Shown piece by piece: positions 43,504-51,794 of a DNA stretch of 64,000 nucleotides. The translations under genes were made by a program, and so were the position numbers. The notes under the pieces were generated by a model. That model had not been told where the DNA came from and searched no databases. It saw only the letters and a list, made by a program, of their open reading frames with translations. Origin of the DNA: Marivita sp046592965 (GTDB taxonomy: Bacteria > Pseudomonadota > Alphaproteobacteria > Rhodobacterales > Rhodobacteraceae); NCBI RefSeq assembly GCF_046592965.1, contig NZ_JBISBV010000003.1:124001-188000 (forward strand), written 5' to 3'. How positions within the stretch are numbered: position 1 is the stretch's first letter; each line of letters opens with the position of its first letter.

Positions 43504-45018
43504 ATGGCCACTTTGACCCCCGATTTCGACAGCTTTGCACGCGCCTATGACGCGGGCCAGAATCAGGTCGTCTATGCAAGGCTGGCGGCAGATCTTGATA
43601 CGCCGGTTTCCCTGATGCTCAAACTGACGGACGCTGCCAAAGACGCATTCGTGCTGGAAAGCGTCACCGGTGGCGAGGTGCGGGGCCGCTACTCGATCAT
43701 CGGGATGAAACCCGATGTGATCTGGCAGTGCCACGCAACCACATCGCGCATCAACCGCAGCGCGCGGTTCGACCCAGACGCGTTCGAGGATCAGGCCGAC
43801 GATCCCCTCACGGCATTGCGCGCGCTGATCGCAGAGTCGAAGATCGACCTGCCTGACGACCTGCCACAATCCGCAGCGGGGCTGTTCGGGTATCTGGGGT
43901 ATGACATGATCCGGCTGGTCGAGCATCTGCCGAATGTCAATCCCGACCCGCTCGGCCTGCCCGATGCGGTGATGATGCGCCCCTCGGTCCTGGCGGTGCT
44001 GGATGGGGTCAAGGGCGAAGTCACCGTGGTGTCACCCGCCTGGGTCAATGACGGGCTGACGGCGCGCGCCGCCTACGCCCAGGCCGCAGAGCGCGTCATG
44101 GACGCCGTGCGCGATCTGGAACGCGCCTTGCCGCAACAATCGCGCGAGATGGGCGAAGCGGCGGAAATCGCGCCTCCGGTGTCGAATTTCACGCATGACG
44201 GCTACAAGGCGGCCGTGGACACTGCAAAGGATTACATTCGCGCAGGTGACATCTTTCAGGTCGTGCCGGCGCAACGGTGGTCGCAGGATTTCCCACTCCC
44301 TCCGTTTGCGCTTTATCGTTCACTGCGAAGGACTAATCCGTCACCCTTCATGTTTTACTTTAACTTCGGCGGGTTCCAGGTGATCGGCGCCAGCCCGGAG
44401 ATTCTGGTGCGCGTCTTTGGAGATGAAGTCACCATCCGACCCATTGCCGGGACGCGCCCGCGCGGCACCAACGAGGCCGAGGATCGCGCCTTGGAAGCCG
44501 ATCTTCTGAGCGACCCGAAGGAATGCGCCGAACATCTCATGCTGCTTGATCTGGGGCGCAATGATGTGGGCCGGGTTGCCAAGATCGGAACAGTGCGCCC
44601 GACCGAGAAATTCATCATCGAACGCTACAGCCATGTGATGCACATCGTTTCGAACGTCGTCGGTGAACTGAGCGAGGATCATGACGCGCTGTCCGCGCTT
44701 CTGGCCGGTCTTCCGGCAGGCACTGTCAGCGGCGCCCCCAAGGTGCGCGCGATGGAGATCATTGACGAGCTTGAGCCGGAAAAGCGCGGAGTCTATGGCG
44801 GCGCCGTGGGATATTTCAGCGCAGGCGGCGACATGGACATGTGCATCGCGCTGCGAACCGCGCTGGTCAAAGACCAAAAGCTTTATATTCAGGCCGGTGG
44901 CGGTGTCGTTTACGACAGCGACCCCGAGGCCGAGTATCAGGAAACAGTCCACAAATCGAATGCCATCCGCCGCGCGGCCGCCGATGCAGCGCGGTTCACC
45001 GGCAGCGGCAACACCTAG
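43504..45018 (+). CDS. trpE: Anthranilate synthase component I
   Basis: TrpE makes anthranilate from chorismate using ammonia from TrpG. The 504-residue enzyme has the N-terminal feedback region with the ESVTGGEVRGRYSIIG motif (the LLES-like tryptophan site reads VLESV). It also has the chorismate-binding core AGDIFQVVPAQRW, IAGTRPRGT, LGRNDVGRVAK and the C-terminal YIQAGGGVVYDSDPEAEYQET. No trpG, trpD or trpC follows; the next gene is sufE on the other strand. There is no room for a leader attenuator because ppiD ends 3 bp before it. Confidence 0.96.
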   Translation: MATLTPDFDSFARAYDAGQNQVVYARLAADLDTPVSLMLKLTDAAKDAFVLESVTGGEVRGRYSIIGMKPDVIWQCHATTSRINRSARFDPDAFEDQADDPLTALRALIAESKIDLPDDLPQSAAGLFGYLGYDMIRLVEHLPNVNPDPLGLPDAVMMRPSVLAVLDGVKGEVTVVSPAWVNDGLTARAAYAQAAERVMDAVRDLERALPQQSREMGEAAEIAPPVSNFTHDGYKAAVDTAKDYIRAGDIFQVVPAQRWSQDFPLPPFALYRSLRRTNPSPFMFYFNFGGFQVIGASPEILVRVFGDEVTIRPIAGTRPRGTNEAEDRALEADLLSDPKECAEHLMLLDLGRNDVGRVAKIGTVRPTEKFIIERYSHVMHIVSNVVGELSEDHDALSALLAGLPAGTVSGAPKVRAMEIIDELEPEKRGVYGGAVGYFSAGGDMDMCIALRTALVKDQKLYIQAGGGVVYDSDPEAEYQETVHKSNAIRRAAADAARFTGSGNT

Positions 45019-45041
45019 CCGGTTCGGACTCAGGAACCACG

Positions 45042-45455
45042 TCAGGCCAGGTTTTGTGCCGCAAACCCCTGAAGACGCTCGATCATGGCGCGCAGCCCAT
45101 TGGAGCGTTGGGCGGACAAATGCTCGTTCAGCCCCAACCGTCCCAGTTCGTTGCGGGCGTCAATCGCCACCACGTCAGACGCCGGAATACCGTCATAAAG
45201 CTTGCGCAGCACCGCGATCAGACCGTTGACGATCATCGCATCGCTTTCGCCCTCAAAGCGAACCAGATCGCCGTCCATTTGCGGGTGCAGCCAAACCTGG
45301 CTTGCGCATCCATCGACCTTGGTTGCAGGCACCTTCAACGCCTCGGGCAACGGCTCCATCGCGCGGCCGAGTTCGATCACCATGCGATAGCGATCTTCCC
45401 AATCCTCAAGAAACTCGAAATCCTCGACGATTTCTTCAAAGGCGGCGCAGGCCAT
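45042..45455 (-). CDS. sufE: SufE family cysteine-desulfurase partner
   Basis: A 137-residue sulfur-acceptor protein that takes persulfide sulfur from SufS for Fe-S cluster assembly. The acceptor cysteine is C50 in VDGCASQVW, and the block DFEFLEDWEDRYRMVIELGR near the start is typical. GGAGAC precedes the ATG. It converges with trpE, leaving a 23-bp gap, and diverges from the lipoprotein gene. No suf operon is nearby. Confidence 0.92.
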   Translation of the reverse strand: MACAAFEEIVEDFEFLEDWEDRYRMVIELGRAMEPLPEALKVPATKVDGCASQVWLHPQMDGDLVRFEGESDAMIVNGLIAVLRKLYDGIPASDVVAIDARNELGRLGLNEHLSAQRSNGLRAMIERLQGFAAQNLA

Positions 45456-45589
45456 GGATGTCTCCGATCAGTCGTGGGTGTTGGCCAGACACGTAAGGAG
45501 AGACGCGCCAAACGTCCAGTCCGGGCTTGACGCTTTTCAACGCGCGCGCAATCGGTTACGTCAAAAGAAGGCAGGCGAAGGGATGGACC

Positions 45590-46105
45590 ATGCGCAAATC
45601 CGCGATGATTGTGATTCTGGCGACAGTGGCGTTGACCGGGTGTAGCGCCGTCAGCGAATCGCGGTTCAACCCGCTCAACTGGTTCGGATCGAGCCAGCCC
45701 GACCCTGCCGCGATGAACCCGGCGGAAAGCGCGACGAACCCGCTGATTCCGGCGCGGCGCATCTCGCTTTTCCGCAGCAATCAGCCGGCCGCGTTTGCAG
45801 GGCGTCCGATTGCCGACATCACGGAGTTGCTGATCGAACGCCGCCCCGGCGGCGCGATCATCCGCGCGACCGGACAGGCAAGCCGCGTCGGCCCGTTCGA
45901 TGTCCGCCTGATGGTTGACGAGACCGCCAGTACCAAGGGCACGTTGGTGTTCGACATGCGCGCATTGCAGCAAGCGGGGCCGCGCAACACCGGACCATTG
46001 GCGCGTCAGGTCACGGTGGCCCGCTGGATCACCGATCAGGACCTGCGCGGCATCCGCTCCATCACGGTGCGCGGGGCCAACACCGCGCGCACGGTCCGCC
46101 GTTAA
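45590..46105 (+). CDS. Hypothetical lipoprotein
   Basis: A 171-residue protein with a lipoprotein signal peptide; the lipobox LTGC places the acylated cysteine at C18. The mature part is soluble-looking, with a linker rich in Asn/Pro/Ala then a beta-rich domain containing FAGRPIADITELLIERRPGGAI in parts. I do not recognise a functional family. GAAGGGATGG precedes the ATG. It converges with rnd with only 3 bp between stops. Confidence 0.72.
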   Translation: MRKSAMIVILATVALTGCSAVSESRFNPLNWFGSSQPDPAAMNPAESATNPLIPARRISLFRSNQPAAFAGRPIADITELLIERRPGGAIIRATGQASRVGPFDVRLMVDETASTKGTLVFDMRALQQAGPRNTGPLARQVTVARWITDQDLRGIRSITVRGANTARTVRR

Positions 46106-46108
46106 GGG

Positions 46109-47266
46109 CTAAAGCTCGACGATCTGGACCTGCTTGCCTTTTGCCGCCAAACCGACCTGCCCGTCGCACAGACGTAAAGCGTCCTTGCCAAAGACCTCTC
46201 GGCGCCAGCCACTCAGCGCCGGAACGTCCCGTTCGCCCGAGGCCAGCGCGTCAAGATCGGCGGCCGAGGCAATCAGTTTGGGAGCAACGCCCGAGACATC
46301 TGTCTTGGCCTTGAGCAAGACGCGCAACAGATCGGCCAGCGCGGGGTTGACCTGTGCCGATTGACGGCTCGTATCCGGCTCGGGCAATCTTTCCTTGGGC
46401 AAATCCTGCGCGCGCTGAACGGCGTCGAGGATGCCTTGGGCAATGTCACCTTTGCGGGCATCGCGCAGCAGAAGGCGCGATTTGCCCAGATCTCCCATAT
46501 CCTTGGGCTTGGTGGAGGCCAGTTCAACCAGCGCGTCATCCTTGAAAACGCGGCTGCGTGGCACGTTGCGATCCTGAGCATAGGCTTCGCGGAATTTTGC
46601 AAGTTCCTGAACAATCGCTAGAAAGCGTGGCGCGTTGGAACGGGTTTTAACCCGCTTCCACGCGTCTTCCGGATGGGTGACATACGTGTCGGGCGCCATC
46701 AGCGTGGCGATTTCCTCCTCGACCCATTTGTCGCGCCCGGTATCGGACAATTTCTTGCGCAAAAATTCGTAAATCTGACGCAGGTGCGTCACATCGGCCA
46801 GAGCATAGGCTTTCTGGGTGTCGGACAAGGGCCGCCGCGACCAGTCCGTGAAGCGCGAGGATTTGTCGAGAGGTTGCTTGGCGATCTTGCGCACCAGAGT
46901 CTCGTATCCCGCCTGTTCGCCAAATCCGGCCACCATCGCGGCGACTTGGGAATCGAACAAGGGATACGGAATAACGCCATGATCTATATAGAAGATTTCA
47001 AGATCCTGCCGCGCGGCATGAAAGACCTTTACGGTGTCGGGATCGCGAAACAGATCAAGCAGCGGATCAAGCGACAGGTCCTCCGCCAGCGGATCGACAA
47101 GCACCGCATCGGTTTCGCCGTCGCCCCGAAAGGCCAACTGGATCAGGCAGAGTTTGGAATAATAGGTCCGCTCGCGCAGGAATTCGGTGTCGACGGTGAT
47201 ATAATCCGTCTCTGCGGCGCGGCTGCAAAACTCGGCCAGATCAGTCGTCGTCTTAATCGTTTTCAT
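46109..47266 (-). CDS. rnd: Ribonuclease D
   Basis: RNase D is a 3'-5' exoribonuclease that trims tRNA precursors. The 385-residue protein has the DEDD exonuclease domain with D26 and E28 in VDTEFL, HAARQDLEI for the second acidic residue, and DVTHLRQIYEFL for the last. An HRDC domain follows at about 205-285, with a second C-terminal helical region. The ATG at 47266 has a weak ribosome site. It lies alone between the lipoprotein gene and purN. Confidence 0.94.
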   Translation of the reverse strand: MKTIKTTTDLAEFCSRAAETDYITVDTEFLRERTYYSKLCLIQLAFRGDGETDAVLVDPLAEDLSLDPLLDLFRDPDTVKVFHAARQDLEIFYIDHGVIPYPLFDSQVAAMVAGFGEQAGYETLVRKIAKQPLDKSSRFTDWSRRPLSDTQKAYALADVTHLRQIYEFLRKKLSDTGRDKWVEEEIATLMAPDTYVTHPEDAWKRVKTRSNAPRFLAIVQELAKFREAYAQDRNVPRSRVFKDDALVELASTKPKDMGDLGKSRLLLRDARKGDIAQGILDAVQRAQDLPKERLPEPDTSRQSAQVNPALADLLRVLLKAKTDVSGVAPKLIASAADLDALASGERDVPALSGWRREVFGKDALRLCDGQVGLAAKGKQVQIVEL

Positions 47267-47345
47267 AAGGGATCGTTCGTTTTTGAAAGATTAGAAAATG
47301 TCACTAACCCGAAACCGATCCGGTGAAAAGCGGGCGCGGTTCGTG

Positions 47346-47939
47346 CTAGGGCAGATCCTTGCGGCATGTGTCTCCGCTGGCAAAGCGGCGCAGCACGGCG
47401 GGGTAAAGCGCATGTTCTTTCACCAGCACCCGCGCCGCCAGTGTGGCTGCCGTATCGTCAGGCAAAACCGGCACCCGCGCCTGTCCCAGCACACGCCCGC
47501 CGTCAAGCTCTGCGGTGACCTCATGCACCGAACAGCCCGCCTCCGGATCGCCTGCCTCGATGGCGCGGGCATGGGTGTGCAACCCTTTGTACTTTGGCAA
47601 CAAGGACGGGTGGATGTTGAGCACCTTCCCCTCCCAGCGGCTGACAAAGCCTTCGGTCAAAACACGCATGAACCCGGCAAGGCACAGGATATCGGGGCGT
47701 GCCTGCTCAAGCACGTCGGTCAGCGCGGCCTCGAACGCCGCACGGTCGCTGCCGAAGCGGCGGTGATCGACGACGGCGGTGGGAATATTGCGCGCGCGGG
47801 CCTTTTCCAGCCCACCGGCATCGGGCCGGTTCGACAGCACGAGCACCGGGCGCGCCGGATGGTCGTCTGTCATGTCGTCAACCAGCGACACCATGTTGGA
47901 GCCGCCGCCCGAAATCAGGATCGCGACGCGTTTGCTCAT
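47346..47939 (-). CDS. purN: Phosphoribosylglycinamide formyltransferase 1
   Basis: PurN transfers a formyl group from 10-formyl-THF to GAR, step 3 of purine synthesis. The 197-residue enzyme has the GAR-binding ILISGGGSNM at the start, LAGFMRVL, the active-site NIHPSLLPKYKGLHTH, and later VTAELDGG. It overlaps the purM stop by 3 bp. The long upstream open frame is the purM region, so the ATG at 47939 is secure. Confidence 0.96.
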   Translation of the reverse strand: MSKRVAILISGGGSNMVSLVDDMTDDHPARPVLVLSNRPDAGGLEKARARNIPTAVVDHRRFGSDRAAFEAALTDVLEQARPDILCLAGFMRVLTEGFVSRWEGKVLNIHPSLLPKYKGLHTHARAIEAGDPEAGCSVHEVTAELDGGRVLGQARVPVLPDDTAATLAARVLVKEHALYPAVLRRFASGDTCRKDLP

Positions 47940-48982
47940 AAAAGCGCGCCGGAATAGGTAACGCCCTGACCTGCCGTCACCGAACCGATCTGCGTCACGG
48001 TTTCTCCGGCGTCGCGCAGACGCGAAACGAGCACCTGCGCGCGGTCCGGCGCGACCACGAGGATCATGCCGATTCCGCAGTTGAACGTCTTGAGCAGTTC
48101 CGCTTCCGACATGCCGCCGGTCTTGGCCAACCAATTGAACACGGGCGGCAAGTCCCAGGAGGACAGGTCGATCTGGGCGCCCAGGTCATCCGGCAGGACG
48201 CGTGGCAGGTTTTCCGTCACTCCACCGCCCGTGATATGCGCCAAGGCATGCACGCCACCCTCGCGGATCGCGGCCAATGCTTGTGTCACATACAGCCGTG
48301 TCGGCGCGAGCAGCGCCGCACCGAGGGTGCCATCCTGCCAAGGGCAATCGGCATCCCAGCCAAGGCCGGAAACCTCGACAAGCTTGCGCACGAGGCTGTA
48401 GCCGTTGGAGTGCACGCCGTTCGAGCCAAGACCCAGGAGAACGTCACCCTCGGCCACACCATCGGGCAGCGCGGCTCCCCGCTCCATCGCGCCGACGGCA
48501 AAGCCCGCCAGATCGAAATCGCCCGCCGGGTACATGCCCGGCATCTCGGCCGTTTCCCCGCCGATAAGGGCGCAACCGGATTGCGCGCACCCCTCGGCGA
48601 TACCTTCGATCACCCGCGCAGCGGTGTCGGTATCGAGTTTTCCGGTCGCGAAATAGTCCAGGAAAAACAATGGCTCCGCACCCTGACAGACCAAGTCGTT
48701 GACGCACATTGCCACGAGGTCGATGCCGACGCCATCAACGTGTCCGGTATCAATCGCGATCCGCAGCTTGGTCCCGACGCCATCCGTCGCTGCCACCAGA
48801 ACCGGATCGCTATACCCGGCCGCTTTCAGATCGAACAGCGCGCCGAACCCGCCGAGCCCCGACATCACGCCGGGACGCGCCGTGCGTTTGGCGGCAGGTT
48901 TGATCCGCTCTACCAGCGCGTTGCCCGCGTCTATGTCCACGCCTGCATCAGCGTAGGTGATGCCGTCTTGCTTGTTCGTCAT
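47936..48982 (-). CDS. purM: Phosphoribosylformylglycinamidine cyclo-ligase
   Basis: PurM (AIR synthetase) closes the imidazole ring in step 5 of purine synthesis. The 348-residue enzyme starts MTNKQDGITYADAGVDIDAG and has the ATP-binding ATDGVGTKL, GGETAEMPGMYP, and GLGSNGVHSNGYSLVRK. The TGGG-type HITGGGVTENLPRVLP follows. AAAGGGCGG precedes the ATG at 48982. purM-purN order is conserved in many proteobacteria. It diverges from a tRNA gene. Confidence 0.97.
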   Translation of the reverse strand: MTNKQDGITYADAGVDIDAGNALVERIKPAAKRTARPGVMSGLGGFGALFDLKAAGYSDPVLVAATDGVGTKLRIAIDTGHVDGVGIDLVAMCVNDLVCQGAEPLFFLDYFATGKLDTDTAARVIEGIAEGCAQSGCALIGGETAEMPGMYPAGDFDLAGFAVGAMERGAALPDGVAEGDVLLGLGSNGVHSNGYSLVRKLVEVSGLGWDADCPWQDGTLGAALLAPTRLYVTQALAAIREGGVHALAHITGGGVTENLPRVLPDDLGAQIDLSSWDLPPVFNWLAKTGGMSEAELLKTFNCGIGMILVVAPDRAQVLVSRLRDAGETVTQIGSVTAGQGVTYSGALL

Positions 48983-49059
48983 TGTGCCGCCCTTCGAAAG
49001 TTGCGCAGCCCTTAGCGCAGCGTCGCGCGCAAGTCCATCGCCCCGGTGCCGTCTGCCTC

Positions 49060-49087
49060 TTGACGCGCTCGGGCGGTCTGCTAGTGA
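49060..49087 (+). promoter_or_regulatory. Possible promoter of the CAU tRNA
   Basis: TTGACG (49060-49065) and TAGTGA (49082-49087) are 16 bp apart, 12 bp before the mature tRNA 5' end. The -35 is close to consensus. Confidence 0.45.
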
Positions 49088-49099
49088 AACGCCCATGGC

Positions 49100-49176
49100 G
49101 GGCCTGTAGCTCAATTGGTTAGAGCAGAGCGCTCATAACGCTTTGGTTGCGGGTTCAAGTCCTGCCGGGCCTACCA
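49100..49176 (+). tRNA. tRNA with CAT anticodon, probably tRNA-Ile2 (lysidine)
   Basis: A 77-nt cloverleaf with acceptor GGGCCTG (49100-49106) pairing with CGGGCCT, discriminator A and encoded CCA. The anticodon loop CTCATAA has CAT at 49134-49136. The C4-G69 and C5-G68 pairs are present, which are TilS (lysidine synthetase) determinants, and the stem around GCGCTCATAACGC differs from usual elongator tRNA-Met. So it most likely reads AUA as Ile; a tRNA-Met assignment is the alternative. Confidence 0.85.
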
Positions 49177-49205
49177 TGTTCCCCGACCGACACCGACGCC
49201 GCGCG

Positions 49206-49922
49206 TCAGATACACCGTGTCGGATCGGTTGTCGTCGCGCGCCATGACAGCGCGTCAGCGATCATTTTCGGCACGTCGGGGTGCAGGCCAATCGGGTCCA
49301 GCACAAGGCCGGGAAAGCCTGCCGCCTCTACGGCCTCGGGCAGATCGTCAAGGACATGCCCGCGTCTGGCCGCGAAATAGGGCAGGCAGATCGCGGTGTC
49401 ATCCAGTCCGCGCAGCACCTCTTCAAGCGATGGCGCTTCCTCGACATAGCCGCAGCGGATGGATTTGGGGCGCAATTCCGCCTCGACACGATCCGCGAAG
49501 GCTTGCGTGGCCTGTGAGACGCGGCGCGATTTGCCGGAACCGTGTCCGGCGATGACAAGGTCGATATCAGACGGGTCACACCCGCGTTGCTTGCAGATGT
49601 CGCGCACCCACCGTGCGGCCAGCATCGGCAAGGTGCAGTCCATGCCGAAACTCACAAGTTGCGGGCCAACTCCGGGCGAAAGCCGTTTGGGTAGTTGAAC
49701 CTGGGTGAACCAGCCGTCGGCCATGAACATCGGATAGATCAATGCACCGGGACGCTGGGCGCTCAGCGCTTCGATCCGGCCTTCGGCAGCGAGCGTGACA
49801 CCTTCGATCCGCGCTTCGGGTACGTGACGCGCGACCGCCGATGCGAGTGCTGCAATTTCCGCCTCGCCGACTTGCGGGTCAGAGGGTTGACCGTGGCTGA
49901 CGATGAGGGCGTCAAAGGACAT
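49206..49922 (-). CDS. CbiX/SirB-like tetrapyrrole chelatase family protein
   Basis: A 238-residue protein related to sirohydrochlorin cobalt/ferrochelatases (class II chelatases) with two CbiX-like halves. The first half has ALIVSHGQPSDP with the metal-binding histidine H10, and the second has DLVIAGHGSGKSRR with another. Class II chelatases insert Co2+ or Fe2+ into sirohydrochlorin. No cob or cys genes are adjacent, so the metal is undecided. It follows the SDR gene by 33 bp on the same strand. Confidence 0.8.
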   Translation of the reverse strand: MSFDALIVSHGQPSDPQVGEAEIAALASAVARHVPEARIEGVTLAAEGRIEALSAQRPGALIYPMFMADGWFTQVQLPKRLSPGVGPQLVSFGMDCTLPMLAARWVRDICKQRGCDPSDIDLVIAGHGSGKSRRVSQATQAFADRVEAELRPKSIRCGYVEEAPSLEEVLRGLDDTAICLPYFAARRGHVLDDLPEAVEAAGFPGLVLDPIGLHPDVPKMIADALSWRATTTDPTRCI

Positions 49923-49955
49923 CGCGGCGCTCCTGAAGTTGCAACTCGGCTTGAC

Positions 49956-50723
49956 CTAGCGCGGCGCCATGCGAATGGCACCGTCAAGGCGGATCACTTC
50001 GCCATTCAACATCGCATTCTCGACGATATGCCGCACCAGTTGCGCGTATTCCGCCGCATTGCCAAGCCGGGACGGGAATGGCACCTGCGCGCCAAGACTG
50101 TCCTGCACCTCTTGCGGCAAACCTTCGAGCATCGGCGTCTTGAACAATCCCGGCGCGATGGCGCAGACCCGAATCCCCAAGGAGGCCAGATCGCGTGCCA
50201 TCGGCAAGGTCAGACCGACTACGCCACCCTTGGACGCAGCATAGGCCGCCTGCCCCACCTGGCCCTCATATGCGGCGACCGACGCCGTATTGATCACCAC
50301 GCCGCGCGCACCGTCTTCGTCCAGCGGTTCGTTGGCCGACATCAAGGTCGCGGCTTGCGAGGCGACATTGAAGGTGCCGAGCAGGTTGACACCGATCACC
50401 TTTGCAAAGAGCGCCGGATCATGCGGCGCGCCTTTGGAGACCGTTTTCGCAGCCGGCGCCAGTCCGGCGCAGTTGACGGCGATGTGCAAGGCACCGTGCG
50501 CCGTTCTGATCTGGTCAATCGCGGCCTCGACGCTTTGGGGTTCGCTGACATCGGTTTGAATGAATGTCCCGCCAAGGGTGTCGGCCATCGCCGCGCCGGC
50601 CTCGGCGTTCATGTCGAGAAGGACCACCTGCGCACCGGCCTGCGACAGGGCAGTCGCCGCCGCCGCGCCGAGGCCGGAGGCGCCGCCGGTGATCAGGGCC
50701 ACGGTCTTTTGGGTTATCTTCAT
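49956..50723 (-). CDS. SDR oxidoreductase, 3-hydroxyacyl-CoA dehydrogenase type II-like
   Basis: A 255-residue short-chain dehydrogenase with TGGASGLGAA at residues 12-21 and CAG at the NNAG position. The catalytic part is NTASVAAYEGQVGQAAYAASKGG (Ser, Tyr, Lys). The insertion SKGAPHDPALFAKVIGVNLLGTFNV and the ending GEVIRLDGAIRMAPR closely match HSD10/HSD17B10-type enzymes, which oxidise (S)-3-hydroxyacyl-CoA in branched-chain or fatty-acid degradation. AAAGGAG precedes the ATG. It diverges from the acyltransferase gene across a palindromic promoter. Confidence 0.88.
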   Translation of the reverse strand: MKITQKTVALITGGASGLGAAAATALSQAGAQVVLLDMNAEAGAAMADTLGGTFIQTDVSEPQSVEAAIDQIRTAHGALHIAVNCAGLAPAAKTVSKGAPHDPALFAKVIGVNLLGTFNVASQAATLMSANEPLDEDGARGVVINTASVAAYEGQVGQAAYAASKGGVVGLTLPMARDLASLGIRVCAIAPGLFKTPMLEGLPQEVQDSLGAQVPFPSRLGNAAEYAQLVRHIVENAMLNGEVIRLDGAIRMAPR

Positions 50724-50800
50724 GCGGCAGTCTCCTTTGGGGTATGTCCATCAACATGTAGAGCGTCCCGCTTTGATCTTGCAAGCGGTCGTCGGACAGG

Positions 50801-50839
50801 CGCTTTGACACGCGATTTCGAAATCGCGTATCAAGCGCT
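50801..50839. promoter_or_regulatory. Near-perfect palindrome filling a promoter spacer
   Basis: A 20-bp perfect palindrome at 50810-50829 (centre TTCGAA) extends to a nearly symmetric 39-bp element. On the plus strand it lies between a perfect TTGACA (50805-50810) and TATCAA (50829-50834), spacing 18 bp. It precedes the acyltransferase ATG at 50862. The opposite strand reads TTGATA with a weaker -10. It looks like an operator for a dimeric repressor within a promoter. Confidence 0.55.
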
Positions 50840-50861
50840 CTCGAGGGCGCTTTGCCGCAAG

Positions 50862-51794
50862 ATGTTGGTTCCAGTGAAAAAGAAACGAAAACACACTGCC
50901 GGAGGCTGGCGCGACTGGGTGACCGATCGGATCTTGCGCGCAGCGATCTGGGGCGCATTGCGTCTGCCCGTGCGTGCACGGCTCTGGCTGATCGGCCGCC
51001 TGGTGCGCCATGTGGTGTCGCCGCTTGCTGGCTACCGCACCCGCGCGATGGACAATCTGGCGCATGTCTGGCCGGAGATGGATACAAAAGAGCGCCGTCG
51101 TCTGGCCGATCTGGTGGCCGACAATGCCGGGCGCACGATGATCGACAATTACGATGTCGCGGGTCTGATGGAGCGAATGCGCGATGCGCCCGTCACCGGC
51201 GACGGGCTTGCCGCGGTCGAGGCCGCCGAGGCCGCGGGGCAACCCGTCTTGTTCGTCACCGGGCATTTCGGCAATTTCGAAGCGCCCCGCGCGGCACTCG
51301 TAGCGCGCGGCTATCGGATCGGCGGGCTGTATCGCCCGATGTCGAATCCGTTCTTCAACGCCCATTACGCCGCCAACATGCACGCCCTGTCAGATCCGGT
51401 GTTCGAACAGGGTCGGCGCGGCACGATGGGGTTGATCAAGCATATCCGCGAAGGCGGCATGGGGGTGTTGCTGTTTGATGTCTACGACAGCGCCGGGGTT
51501 CCGATCGACTTCATGGGCCAACCGGCGCCAACGCTGACCTCGGTAGCGAATATCGCGCTCAAGACCGGCGCGTTGCTGGTGCCGTTTTTCGGCATCCGCC
51601 AGGCCGACGGCGTGTCATTCGAGGCGGTGTTCGAGGAACCCGTGCCGCATGGCGACCCTGTCGAGATGATGCGCGAGGTGACACGCCGTCTTGAGGCGCG
51701 CATACACGCCAACCCCGAACAATGGTTCTGGATACATCGCCGCTGGAAACCGCGCCGTCAGCGCAAGCGCGCTGCGGCCAGGATGCGGCCCTGA
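50862..51794 (+). CDS. LpxL/HtrB-like lauroyl acyltransferase family protein
   Basis: A 310-residue lysophospholipid/lipid A acyltransferase. The catalytic HX4E motif is GHFGNFE (H135, E140), preceded by the membrane-associated N-terminal helix (about 25-50), and followed by GLYRPMSNPFFN. LpxL-type enzymes add the secondary acyl chain to Kdo2-lipid IVA in the inner membrane. The start at 50862 has only a weak ribosome site; GTG at 50874 is possible. Its end overlaps the convergent DUF1223 gene by 37 bp. A promoter with a palindromic spacer precedes it. Confidence 0.86.
   Translation: MLVPVKKKRKHTAGGWRDWVTDRILRAAIWGALRLPVRARLWLIGRLVRHVVSPLAGYRTRAMDNLAHVWPEMDTKERRRLADLVADNAGRTMIDNYDVAGLMERMRDAPVTGDGLAAVEAAEAAGQPVLFVTGHFGNFEAPRAALVARGYRIGGLYRPMSNPFFNAHYAANMHALSDPVFEQGRRGTMGLIKHIREGGMGVLLFDVYDSAGVPIDFMGQPAPTLTSVANIALKTGALLVPFFGIRQADGVSFEAVFEEPVPHGDPVEMMREVTRRLEARIHANPEQWFWIHRRWKPRRQRKRAAARMRP

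Noticed and set aside
43490..43520. trp leader attenuator before trpE
   Set aside because: Only 3 bp separate ppiD from trpE, so there is no room for a leader peptide and terminator.
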